From: Parapedobacter deserti
Lineage (GTDB): Bacteria; Bacteroidota; Bacteroidia; Sphingobacteriales; Sphingobacteriaceae
Reading direction: 5' to 3'
NCBI RefSeq assembly: GCF_042646065.1
Contig: NZ_JBHRTA010000038.1
Coordinates: 434,001-498,000 of the forward strand
DNA: 64,000 nucleotides
The notes under the pieces are model-generated. The model had not been told where the DNA came from and made no database searches. It saw nothing but the letters and a program-made list of their open reading frames with translations. Shown here one piece after another: positions 44,205 through 53,103 of the stretch (the stretch's first letter is position 1; every line of letters starts with the position of its first letter). The position numbers and the translations under genes are program-made.

Positions 44205-45034
44205 AGGTTGATTTCTATTGCCCCCGGTGGGGCGCGGAGAACATTGCGTGGCACCACTTCGCGCAACGGGCGAAGCAGGAGGGCTTTGCCGGTGTGGAAG
44301 TTTTTCCGTTGGGCGATAAACCGAACAACAAAGACATGGTCGATGTACTCAGCGATTCAGGATTGTCGTACATCCTGCTCCATGCGGAGCTTCAGGAGGG
44401 GCGGGATTTCGACCGGTATACGGCCGCGCTGGAACGCAACCTCTATGCGCTGCTGGAATACCAAAACGGACATGCCAAGCCCCAGTTCATCGTGTCGCAA
44501 ACCGGACGGGAGTATTACAGCCGCGCTCAGATGGAAGTATGCTTCGCCATCTGTGATCGCATCAGCCGGGAGTCGGCGATTAGCATCATCCAGGAAACGC
44601 ACCGCAACAAATGGTCGTTTGCCGCGCACGTGGTAAAGGAATACCTGGAGGTGTTCCCTTCGCTGGAACTGGCGCTTGATTTCTCGCATTGGGTCTGCGT
44701 ATCGGAAAGTTTCCTTGAAGACCAGCACGATGCGGTTGACCTGGCCATCCGACATGGCAGACACTTGCATGCGCGGGTCGGGTTTCCGGAGGGGCCGCAG
44801 GTCACGGATCCACGCGCACTGGAAAACGAAGAGGCGTTGATGCATCACCTCGCGTGGTGGGACCGGTGGATCGAATACTTAAAGGAAACCGGAGCCGAAC
44901 GGGCCACGATCACCCCCGAGTTCGGCCCGTACCCGTACATGGCCTACCGTCCGTTTACAACGCAGACGGTGGCTGATCAATGGGAGATCAATTGCTGGAT
45001 GAGGCAGATGCTCAACGCGCGGTATGAGACCTGA
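44201..45034 (+). CDS. Sugar phosphate isomerase/epimerase-like TIM-barrel protein
   Basis: A 277-residue member of the xylose isomerase-like AP endonuclease-2 fold. Putative metal ligands appear in the expected order: Glu132 (IIQETH), Asp160 and His163 (LDFSHW), His190 (HLHARVG) and a late Glu in TITPEFGPYPYM. No signal peptide. The ATG overlaps the dioxygenase stop (ATGA), so the two are translationally coupled. The substrate is probably a keto sugar or an inositol-like compound; this cannot be read from the sequence. It is unlikely to be a DNA repair enzyme given length and context. Confidence 0.85.
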   Translation: MKVDFYCPRWGAENIAWHHFAQRAKQEGFAGVEVFPLGDKPNNKDMVDVLSDSGLSYILLHAELQEGRDFDRYTAALERNLYALLEYQNGHAKPQFIVSQTGREYYSRAQMEVCFAICDRISRESAISIIQETHRNKWSFAAHVVKEYLEVFPSLELALDFSHWVCVSESFLEDQHDAVDLAIRHGRHLHARVGFPEGPQVTDPRALENEEALMHHLAWWDRWIEYLKETGAERATITPEFGPYPYMAYRPFTTQTVADQWEINCWMRQMLNARYET

Positions 45035-45174
45035 TGTTCGCAGGATGGTGCAGGACGCGGTTTAGGTATAGAGGTGTTAGTATTGTTGCGCCGACAATTA
45101 TAAAGCTAAATAACTGGTCTCAGATCGGCTTCATCGACGAAATGATCGAAAGGAGGTATCATATGGACAACTGA
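45034..45174 (+). CDS. Possible 46-residue small ORF
   Basis: The isomerase stop overlaps an ATG (TGATG), opening a 46-codon frame that is Trp/Arg/Cys-containing at first and then reads VSIVAPTIIKLNNW and ends in ERRYHMDN. A strong Shine-Dalgarno-like AGGAGG (45151-45156), rare in this phylum, lies inside it, 6 nt before an ATG that codes only three residues. I recognise no family. A random open frame of this size is not improbable, so this is a weak call. Confidence 0.2.
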   Translation: MFAGWCRTRFRYRGVSIVAPTIIKLNNWSQIGFIDEMIERRYHMDN

Positions 45175-45264
45175 AATACATAGCTGTCAGATTAACATTC
45201 GTAGAAAACCGACTAGACAGCCGATTATCAATGTAACCAAGTTATAAATTATAACCTAATTAAG

Positions 45265-48200
45265 ATGTATTCAAAAGTTACCGCTAACAATTGCGGAAAA
45301 TCGGTCATTTGTTCATCGGCATTTTTGAAGACGATGAGCGTATTCGTGTGGCTGACCATTGGATGGCTACAAACAGCCGTGGCGGGGCACGGACGGCCGG
45401 ACCATCCGTCCGTAGGGCGCGTTGCCTTTCAGGAAGTGGTTACCGGAGTCGTGCGTGGCGCCGAGGGCAATCCCTTGGAGGGCGTATCGGTATTGGTGCG
45501 GGGTACATCCCGTGGTACCGCCACGGACGCCAATGGGCAGTTTCAGATACAGGCAACAGCCGGAGAGGTGCTGGTGTTCCGGGCGCTCGGCTTCTTGGCT
45601 CATGAGATACCCGTCAGTAACCAGCGCACCATCAATGTTGTGCTGCAATCGGAATCATCGAATCTTGACGAAGTGGTGGTCGTCGGCTACGGTACCACCA
45701 AACGACGGGACTTTACCGGCTCCGTGGGGTCGCTTAACCTCGAAGACTCCCCCATTGCACTCATGCCCAATATAAATGCGCTTGAAGCGCTTAAGGGCAG
45801 CATTACCGGATTGAATATCGGCGCCACTAATTCCGCAGGGGGAGAACCTGCTATGCAGATCCGAGGCGAGAATTCCATTAGCGGGACCAACACGCCTTTG
45901 ATCGTGTTGGATGGGGTGATCTTCATGGGCAGCTTGAGCGACATCAACCCAAACGATATTGCGACGATGGACGTGCTTAAGGATGCCACCTCGGCTGCTG
46001 CATACGGTTCGCGATCTGCAAACGGTGTGATTGCAATCACGACGAAACGGGGCCGCATCGGCAAGCCGGTGATCACCTTTAACTCCTCGGTAGGATTTCA
46101 GAACTGGCAGAATAGGCCGGTGATGCTGCGGGGGGAAGGGTGGCTGGCCATGGTCAACGACCGTAACCAGTATACCGAAGGGTCGACCAACTGGCTGCAG
46201 GCCGGGGAGCTGGCCAATTGGGAGGCCGGCCGCGAAACCGTATGGCTGGATGAAGTATCGCGCACGGGCGTAATGCAGAACTATCAAGCCGCGATCTCGG
46301 GTGCGACGGAGCATATCAACTATTACTTATCCTCGTCGTTTGACGATAACAAAAGCATCGTGGTGGGCGACCAGTTCAACCGCATTGCGCTGTTGGGAAA
46401 AATTAATGCAAACATCACGAAATGGCTGGAGGTAGGGGTAGATGCGGGTTTCTCCAAACGGGACTACTCCGGCGTGGCAGCAAGTATTATTGATGCACAG
46501 AGCATGACACCTTATGGGGTGATGCACCGTGACGACCAAGGAAATCTGGAGAAGTATCCTTATACCCAGTCGCGCATAAATCCACTTTGGGGTGTGAGCG
46601 ATGGGACCCGGGATAATGAAGATTTTCTTTACAATTACCGGTTGAATACCCACGCGGTCGTGAAAGTGCCTTGGGTGGAAGGTTTAAGTTACCGGGTTAA
46701 TTACCTGCTGAACCAAGACGATACGCATTATGGCAATTTCTTTTATGAAGATTTTTATGTGCTGGAGGGCGCATTGCCTGACCGTTATTCGCCGGCAGTT
46801 CTTCAGGGGCTGCTTACCAATGCCAACGGTACGATAGAAAAGCGGAAAGGTGTCAGCTATGTGTGGGATAACATCTTGAATTTTAACCGGACGTTTGACC
46901 GGCATTCCCTTGACGTGACGCTGGTGGCTACCCGCGACAACATGCGCTACGACCGCTATGTCATGACGGGGCGTGATTTTGCCGCAAATGGCAATACGGT
47001 GCTTGGTTTGCAGGGATTGCACAAGGCTACCGTACAACGGATTGATTACGATGGTTCCGACCTCGACAATATGGCCACACGCAACTACGAGCGTTCGAAT
47101 ATCGGGTACCTCGGCCGGGTCAATTATAGTTTCGATGATAAATATTATTTCACGGGATCGTATCGCCGTGATGGCGCGTCGGTCTTCGGCGTCGATAACA
47201 AGTGGGCCAACTTCTTTGGGGCAGGCTTTTCCTGGCGCATAACCAACGAGGCATTTATGCAATCGATCCAGGTACTGAACGACCTGAAGCTGAAGGTTTC
47301 CTGGGGGCAAAACGGAAATCAGGGGGTTAACCCGTACGGTACGTTGTCTGCTATAGCCAATGCTGCCAGCGGAGGGGCTAGGTATGAGTTTTCGAATACC
47401 CCCGGCCGTATTTACTACGGATTATACCAGAGCACCTTGGGTAACTCGTTCCTCGGCTGGGAAACCACCTCGTCTTTGAATACCGGGTTCGAATCGGCGT
47501 GGTTGGGCAACCGCATCTTCGCGGATTTGGATATTTATTTTTCTAAAACAACCGACCAGATCTTCACCCGGAATATTCCCGTGATGACGGGTTTCAAAAC
47601 TATGAGGACTTCCATGGGCCAGGTGAACAACACGGGGATTGAAGCCACTTTGCGCACCGTGAATGTGCAAAAGCCCGATTTCAATTGGAGTACGACGCTG
47701 ACCTTCTGGAAAAACTTCAATCGGCTGGTTTCGCTTTATGGTGACGACCTGGACGGAGACGGGCGAGAGGACGATGATATCGCCAATAGCTTGTTTATCG
47801 GCAAATCATTGGGCGCAATCTATGGCTATGAGCAGATCGGCATTGTGCAGGAAGATGATACGGAGTATATGGAGTTGACCGGCGCGGTGCCGGGGTCGCC
47901 GAAATACCGTGATCTGGATGGAGTACCGGGCATTACGGCAGCCGACCGGAAAATACTGGGTTATGACAAGGAAAATTTCCGCCTGAATTTCAGCAGTAAC
48001 CTGACGTATAAAAACCTCAACTTGTATGTGATGGTAATCGGGACGTTCGGCGGCAACAACATGTACCTACGGCCCAATGCCGCGGCGTACATGACTAATG
48101 GCACGGGGCGGTTTAACGATAACCAGCATCATATCCCCTATTGGACGCCGGAAAACCCGAGCAATGTATATCCGTCAGCCATCTTTGCCGGCGATGGCCG

Positions 48201-48453
48201 CTTCCTGGGTCTGCAGAGCCGGGGCTTTGTGCGGATACAGGATGTTACCCTGGCTTATACCTTTAATCAACCGTGGTTGTCGGCCGCACATATCGGGTCG
48301 CTGAAGGTGTTTGCGACGGCAAAAAACCTTGCGACGTTTACCGATTGGTTCGGCGGTGATCCAGAGGTCGGTAGCCGGATACGGGAAACGGACACATGGG
48401 CGCGTAATCCGGTGGCTTCTACCTATTCCTTGGGCGTAAACCTAAGTTTTTAA
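45265..48453 (+). CDS. SusC/RagA TonB-dependent outer-membrane transporter (pair 2)
   Basis: A 1062-residue outer-membrane importer. A long signal region (to about residue 42) is followed directly by the carboxypeptidase-regulatory-like domain (EGVSVLVRGTSRGTATDANG), LDEVVVVGYG, the plug (INPNDIATMDVLKDATSAAAYGSRS) and the barrel, ending in GVNLSF. There is no STN domain, so it cannot signal through a FecR partner in the way pair 1 can. Its regulatory-like domain is strikingly close to that of the SusC at 34654 (shared EGVSVL, GTSRGT, FQIQA, LDEVVVVGYG), hinting at a duplication. It leads a unit with susD, GH106 and two GH78-like genes at tight spacing. Confidence 0.95.
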   Translation: MYSKVTANNCGKSVICSSAFLKTMSVFVWLTIGWLQTAVAGHGRPDHPSVGRVAFQEVVTGVVRGAEGNPLEGVSVLVRGTSRGTATDANGQFQIQATAGEVLVFRALGFLAHEIPVSNQRTINVVLQSESSNLDEVVVVGYGTTKRRDFTGSVGSLNLEDSPIALMPNINALEALKGSITGLNIGATNSAGGEPAMQIRGENSISGTNTPLIVLDGVIFMGSLSDINPNDIATMDVLKDATSAAAYGSRSANGVIAITTKRGRIGKPVITFNSSVGFQNWQNRPVMLRGEGWLAMVNDRNQYTEGSTNWLQAGELANWEAGRETVWLDEVSRTGVMQNYQAAISGATEHINYYLSSSFDDNKSIVVGDQFNRIALLGKINANITKWLEVGVDAGFSKRDYSGVAASIIDAQSMTPYGVMHRDDQGNLEKYPYTQSRINPLWGVSDGTRDNEDFLYNYRLNTHAVVKVPWVEGLSYRVNYLLNQDDTHYGNFFYEDFYVLEGALPDRYSPAVLQGLLTNANGTIEKRKGVSYVWDNILNFNRTFDRHSLDVTLVATRDNMRYDRYVMTGRDFAANGNTVLGLQGLHKATVQRIDYDGSDLDNMATRNYERSNIGYLGRVNYSFDDKYYFTGSYRRDGASVFGVDNKWANFFGAGFSWRITNEAFMQSIQVLNDLKLKVSWGQNGNQGVNPYGTLSAIANAASGGARYEFSNTPGRIYYGLYQSTLGNSFLGWETTSSLNTGFESAWLGNRIFADLDIYFSKTTDQIFTRNIPVMTGFKTMRTSMGQVNNTGIEATLRTVNVQKPDFNWSTTLTFWKNFNRLVSLYGDDLDGDGREDDDIANSLFIGKSLGAIYGYEQIGIVQEDDTEYMELTGAVPGSPKYRDLDGVPGITAADRKILGYDKENFRLNFSSNLTYKNLNLYVMVIGTFGGNNMYLRPNAAAYMTNGTGRFNDNQHHIPYWTPENPSNVYPSAIFAGDGRFLGLQSRGFVRIQDVTLAYTFNQPWLSAAHIGSLKVFATAKNLATFTDWFGGDPEVGSRIRETDTWARNPVASTYSLGVNLSF

Positions 48454-48465
48454 CCTTAGTACAGT

Positions 48466-50199
48466 ATGGAGATGAAAAGGATATCTATATACAGTGTCAG
48501 CGCCATGGTTGGCCTGCTGCTGAGTGTGGTGGGATGCAAATCGGACAAAGACTTTCTCACCGAAGTTCCGCCAACGTTTTATACGGTCGACAATGCGTTC
48601 AGTACATCGGCGCAGATCGACCAGGCGTTGATAGCAATCTATTCCCAACTGCGAGACCTGTGGGCCAATCCAGCTGAAGAAGGTTGGATTTTTGTGCTCC
48701 GCGGCAATGGCACAGACATGTACGACGTGCCCAGTATCCGGCGGGGGAACTCCTTTAATAATTACGGAAATATCAATCCGGATCATACCACGTTTTACAA
48801 TGCGTACAGTACCTGGTATCAGATCATTGCCAAGGCGAACTTAGCGATTCATTCGGCAGATCTGGAACACATTTCATGGTCGTCTCCCGAGGAAAAATCC
48901 TATGCATTAGCACAGGCACGGTTTTTCAGGGCTTTCGCTTACCTGAACCTGGGTGAGCTGTTTGGCGGTGTGCCGATCGTGACGGAAATTACGACGGAGC
49001 CGAAGTACGACTTTCAGCGCACCTCGCGGATGGAGACGTATCAGTTTGCCATTGATGATCTGCTGGCTGCGGAGAATGATTTGCCGCCGACAACCGCGGA
49101 AGGCGGGCGCTTGGTACGCGGCGCTGCACAGCACATGCTGGCCAGGGCGTATTTGGCGCAGGGTACACAGTTGGCTGCTGATGGCGATGCTGGAGCGGGA
49201 CAAGCTGCGTTTAATCAGTCCGTCGCTTATGCGGATAAGGTGATCAACGGCGGAACGTTCACCCTCATGCAATCGCGCTTCGGCTCGCGCCAGGAGGAAG
49301 CACAGGGTAACGTATACTGGGATTTATTTCAGGAAGACAATGTCAACTATCAGGACGGCAATACCGAGTGTATATGGGCGATCCAGATTGACTATGCCGC
49401 ATACCGCGCCGAAGACGGCCGGTCGAAACTGCCCTATTCCCGCACGTACGGTCCGGTTTTCCGGGATGGCGCGCCGGCGCATCTGACCGGCACGGCGGAA
49501 GACGTGGGTGGCCGGGGCATCGCGCAGATGATTCCGACGTTTTATACGCGCGATAAGATATACGAAGGCCCATGGGCGGATGACTTGCGCAATTCAGATA
49601 TTGTTTTTCGCCGGACATTTATCGGTAATGTACCGTCGTCTCCGTACTACGGTGAGCCGGTCCCCTGGGAAGTGATGTACTATGGAAGCAACGATGCCAC
49701 CACCAATAGAAACAACCAAAGCTTATGTTATCCGGTGTCTTGCAAGATCGCGACCGACCGGTATACGGGACTGGAAGATGGGGAGAACATGAGTAACTTG
49801 TTCCGCGACGACTATTTCATCCGGTTGTCCGAAACCATTTTACTGCGGGCCGAAGCCAAGCAGCGATTGGGCAACAAAGCAGGGGCAGCGGATGACATCA
49901 ACCTGCTGCGCAAACGTGCGCAATGTGGCTATAGCGTTACCGCGGCGGATGTGGACGATCAGTTTAACCTTATTTTAGATGAGCGCGCCCGGGAGCTGGT
50001 GTATGAAGAAAGCCGCTGGAATACGTTGCTGCGTATGGGCGGGACCATCGCCGTGGATCGTATCCGTCAATATGCGTTCTGGCCGGAAGCACAGGCTACC
50101 CTGACGTTCAACTACAATTTATGGCCGATTCCGAATACCGTTATTGACACCAACAAGGATGTGGCCCTGGCACAGAATGAAGGATGGCAAAACAGGTAA
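48466..50199 (+). CDS. SusD/RagB surface glycan-binding lipoprotein (pair 2)
   Basis: A 577-residue SusD-like lipoprotein, 12 bp after its SusC. The lipobox is SVVGC (Cys24), followed by KDFLTEVPPTFYTVDNAF. Family motifs include ARFFRAFAYLNLGELFGGVPIV, LSETILLRAEAKQRLGNKAGA and DERARELVYEESRWNTLLRMGG. The C-terminal LWPIPNTVIDTNKDVALAQNEGW is typical. The GH106 gene begins 2 bp after its stop, so binding and hydrolysis are produced together. Confidence 0.95.
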   Translation: MEMKRISIYSVSAMVGLLLSVVGCKSDKDFLTEVPPTFYTVDNAFSTSAQIDQALIAIYSQLRDLWANPAEEGWIFVLRGNGTDMYDVPSIRRGNSFNNYGNINPDHTTFYNAYSTWYQIIAKANLAIHSADLEHISWSSPEEKSYALAQARFFRAFAYLNLGELFGGVPIVTEITTEPKYDFQRTSRMETYQFAIDDLLAAENDLPPTTAEGGRLVRGAAQHMLARAYLAQGTQLAADGDAGAGQAAFNQSVAYADKVINGGTFTLMQSRFGSRQEEAQGNVYWDLFQEDNVNYQDGNTECIWAIQIDYAAYRAEDGRSKLPYSRTYGPVFRDGAPAHLTGTAEDVGGRGIAQMIPTFYTRDKIYEGPWADDLRNSDIVFRRTFIGNVPSSPYYGEPVPWEVMYYGSNDATTNRNNQSLCYPVSCKIATDRYTGLEDGENMSNLFRDDYFIRLSETILLRAEAKQRLGNKAGAADDINLLRKRAQCGYSVTAADVDDQFNLILDERARELVYEESRWNTLLRMGGTIAVDRIRQYAFWPEAQATLTFNYNLWPIPNTVIDTNKDVALAQNEGWQNR

Positions 50200-50201
50200 G
50201 C

Positions 50202-53075
50202 ATGGGTAAGGTTGTGATGTTCGTTTTTTTGATCGGTTGCTTGTTTGTCGCCTGCGTTGAAGATGGTGATCGGCATGAGGAACTTTCGGAGGAACGGTTC
50301 CGCGATCCTGGGATGGAATTCGGTCCCAGCTGTTTTTGGTGGTGGCTGAATGGCAATGTAACGGAAGCTTCCATTACCCGCGATCTTGAAGCGATGAACG
50401 ATAAGGGCTTTCGAGGGGCGCTGATTTTTGATGCGGGAGGCGCAGAGCAACATGGAAACGGACAAGTCCCGGCAGGGCCGCTGTTCGGATCGCCGGAATG
50501 GCGGAGGTTGTTCCGACATGCGGTGAGTGAGGCTGCAAGGCTGGGACTCGAACTTTCGTTAAACATACAAAGCGGTTGGAATCTTGGGGGCCCGGACGTG
50601 GCCCCGCAGGAAGCCGCTAAATTGGTAACCTGGGCATCGGTGCGGGCGCAGGGTGGACAAACGGGTGTGCAACTGCCGGTTCCGGAGCACCGGGCGGATT
50701 ACTATGGGGATATCGCTGTGCTGGCTTTCCCACTTCGCAAGGAGGGGGAAGGGCTGGCGCCGGTGAGCGACCTGAAGGCGAAGGGTGCGTTTGGGGAAGC
50801 GGCGTTTTCCGCACACGATATGCGCTACCTGCTGGACGATAAACTGGCCGATGACGGCAGGCACCATGCTGCCCCCGGGGAGGTGCGTAATATCAGTGAA
50901 CAGGTGACGCCGGATGGCAAGGTAAGCTGGGACATTCCGCCGGGCGAATGGGAGATCATCCGGTTTGGCTACACCAATAATGGCGCACACGTGTCGACGG
51001 CCAGTGGCGATTGGCAGGGACTTGTGGTCGACTACCTGAGCCAGGCGCATTTCCAGCGGTATTGGGACACCCATGTGGGGCCGCTGTTGGAAGAGATCGG
51101 TCCGGAAGCAGGGAAGACGTTGCGTTACCTCCATACGGATAGTTGGGAATTGGGGGGATCGAACTGGACGCAGGGTTTTGAAACGGAATTTAAGAACAGA
51201 AGAGGTTATGAATTAATCCCTTATCTGCCGGTACTGGCGGGTAAGATTGTGGGTAACCGCGAGATCAGCAACCGTTTCTTGGCCGACTTTCGCAAAACCA
51301 TTGGCGATTGCATCTCGGACAACCATTTTGCGACGTTTGCGGCTAACGCCGCACGGTATGGTATGGGTATTCATCCGGAGTCGGCCGGCCCACATGCCGG
51401 TCCGTTCGACGGATTGAAAAACTATGGGCACAGTGCGCTTGTCATGAGCGAATTCTGGTCGCCATCCAAACACCGCCCGACACCGGAACGGCGGTTTTTC
51501 GTCAAACAAGCCTCCAGCGCGGCGCATATTTATGACAGGAGGCTTGTGGGTGCCGAAGGGTTTACGACGATTGGCAGGCATTGGAACGATGTCATCTGGG
51601 AGCATATGAAGCACAGCTTTGACCATGAGGTGTGCGCCGGGGCTAACCGGGTTTATTTCCATACGTTTACCAGTTCGCCTGCGGAGATGGGCAAACCGGG
51701 GCAAGAGTATTTCGCCGGCACGCACATGAATCCGAACATCACCTGGTGGGAGGAAGCAGGCGCTTTCTTCCGGTACTTGAGCCGTGTCCACTACATGATG
51801 CAGGATGGCCGGTTTGTGGCGGACGTGCTGTATTACTATGGCGACCACGTCCCCAACATCGCGACGCTGAAGGCGAGTGATCCAGCGGGTGCATTGCCCG
51901 ACTTCGATTACGATGTGATCAATGAAGACCGGCTACTGGCTCTGGAAGTGCGAGAGAGACAGCTGATGTTGCCTCATGGCATGCGGTACCGGGTATTGGT
52001 GCTTCCCGATCATGCGGTGCTTTCTACCCGAGCGCTGCATAAGGTAGCGGAACTGGTCGACGATGGCGCGACGATTATTGGTCCGAAGACCCAGAAAACG
52101 GTAAGTTTGACGGGCTATCCGGTTTCGGAGGACGAGGTGGAGGCGGTTGCCGCTAGGTTGTGGGGAGATGCGACAGCCGGCAGGGGTAGCCGCTCGGTCG
52201 GGAAGGGGACCGTTGCCTGGGGATATACAGCCCGGAAGTGGTTACTGGAACAGGGCGTTCCTGCAGATTGCCGCATAGCCCCACCGCATGATTCGTTGAC
52301 TTTTGATTATATTCACCACGTGCGGAACGGGGCGTCGTCGTATTACTTCATCAGCAGCCAGAACAAAGTGGCCTGCGATGCGGAAGCTACCTTCCGGATC
52401 GCCGGTAAGTTGCCGGAGCTATGGAACCCGGTAACCGGTGAAGTAAAGCCCGCGAGAACTTATCGGCAGGCAGGCGGCTTGACGACCGTGCCGCTGCATT
52501 TTGACCCTATGGGATCTTGGTTTGTCGTGTTCCGGAAAGATATTCCCGAAAGCCAGCAGGGTGAGGCAAGTCGCAATTTGCCTGCGTTTGTGCCCATGGA
52601 TACCCTGTCCGGCAGCTGGAAGGTTTATTTTGATGAGGAGTGGGGTGCACCCGCAGAAGTCGAATTTTCGGAGCTATCGGATTGGGCGCAACATCCCGAT
52701 CCGGGTGTGCGGTTTTATTCGGGAAAGGGCCGGTACGTAAAAACCCTTCCCCCGCTGGACACGGCCGATGCGCCGCTGTGGATCGATCTGGGCCAGATCG
52801 CGGATGTAGGAATCGCCCGGGTGCGGCTCAACGGCAGGGAGCTCGGTATCGTGTGGGCACCTCCCTACCGGATTGCACTGCACGGATTAGCGGCAGCGGG
52901 CAATACACTGGAAGTTGAAGTGGTAAACAGCTGGCGAAACCGCTTGGTGGGCGACCGCGGATTGCCGGCAGACGAACGGTTTACACAAACCAACATTACC
53001 ATCAGAAACGATTGGGAGTTGCTGACGTCGGGGTTATTGGGGCCAGTGGTGATAGGGCAGATGATTGACGATTAA
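50202..53075 (+). CDS. GH106 alpha-L-rhamnosidase-type lipoprotein
   Basis: A 957-residue protein with lipoprotein signal (IGCLFVAC, Cys18). The opening SCFWWWLNGNVTEASITRDLEAM and GLELSLNIQSGWNLGGPDV are characteristic of GH106. Candidate catalytic glutamates sit in HPESAGP (Glu393) and VGAEGFTT (Glu452). The middle part shows the segment with DHEVCAGANRVYFHTF, and a C-terminal beta domain with GVARVRLNG-like sequence (IARVRLNGRELGIVWAPPY) ends the protein. GH106 enzymes cleave alpha-L-rhamnose from pectic polymers, including rhamnogalacturonans. An ATG at 50184 would overlap susD; the one at 50202 is preferred because it begins directly at the signal peptide. Confidence 0.88.
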   Translation: MGKVVMFVFLIGCLFVACVEDGDRHEELSEERFRDPGMEFGPSCFWWWLNGNVTEASITRDLEAMNDKGFRGALIFDAGGAEQHGNGQVPAGPLFGSPEWRRLFRHAVSEAARLGLELSLNIQSGWNLGGPDVAPQEAAKLVTWASVRAQGGQTGVQLPVPEHRADYYGDIAVLAFPLRKEGEGLAPVSDLKAKGAFGEAAFSAHDMRYLLDDKLADDGRHHAAPGEVRNISEQVTPDGKVSWDIPPGEWEIIRFGYTNNGAHVSTASGDWQGLVVDYLSQAHFQRYWDTHVGPLLEEIGPEAGKTLRYLHTDSWELGGSNWTQGFETEFKNRRGYELIPYLPVLAGKIVGNREISNRFLADFRKTIGDCISDNHFATFAANAARYGMGIHPESAGPHAGPFDGLKNYGHSALVMSEFWSPSKHRPTPERRFFVKQASSAAHIYDRRLVGAEGFTTIGRHWNDVIWEHMKHSFDHEVCAGANRVYFHTFTSSPAEMGKPGQEYFAGTHMNPNITWWEEAGAFFRYLSRVHYMMQDGRFVADVLYYYGDHVPNIATLKASDPAGALPDFDYDVINEDRLLALEVRERQLMLPHGMRYRVLVLPDHAVLSTRALHKVAELVDDGATIIGPKTQKTVSLTGYPVSEDEVEAVAARLWGDATAGRGSRSVGKGTVAWGYTARKWLLEQGVPADCRIAPPHDSLTFDYIHHVRNGASSYYFISSQNKVACDAEATFRIAGKLPELWNPVTGEVKPARTYRQAGGLTTVPLHFDPMGSWFVVFRKDIPESQQGEASRNLPAFVPMDTLSGSWKVYFDEEWGAPAEVEFSELSDWAQHPDPGVRFYSGKGRYVKTLPPLDTADAPLWIDLGQIADVGIARVRLNGRELGIVWAPPYRIALHGLAAAGNTLEVEVVNSWRNRLVGDRGLPADERFTQTNITIRNDWELLTSGLLGPVVIGQMIDD

Positions 53076-53103
53076 ACATTAAATAGGCGGAAACGGAAAA
53101 CAA

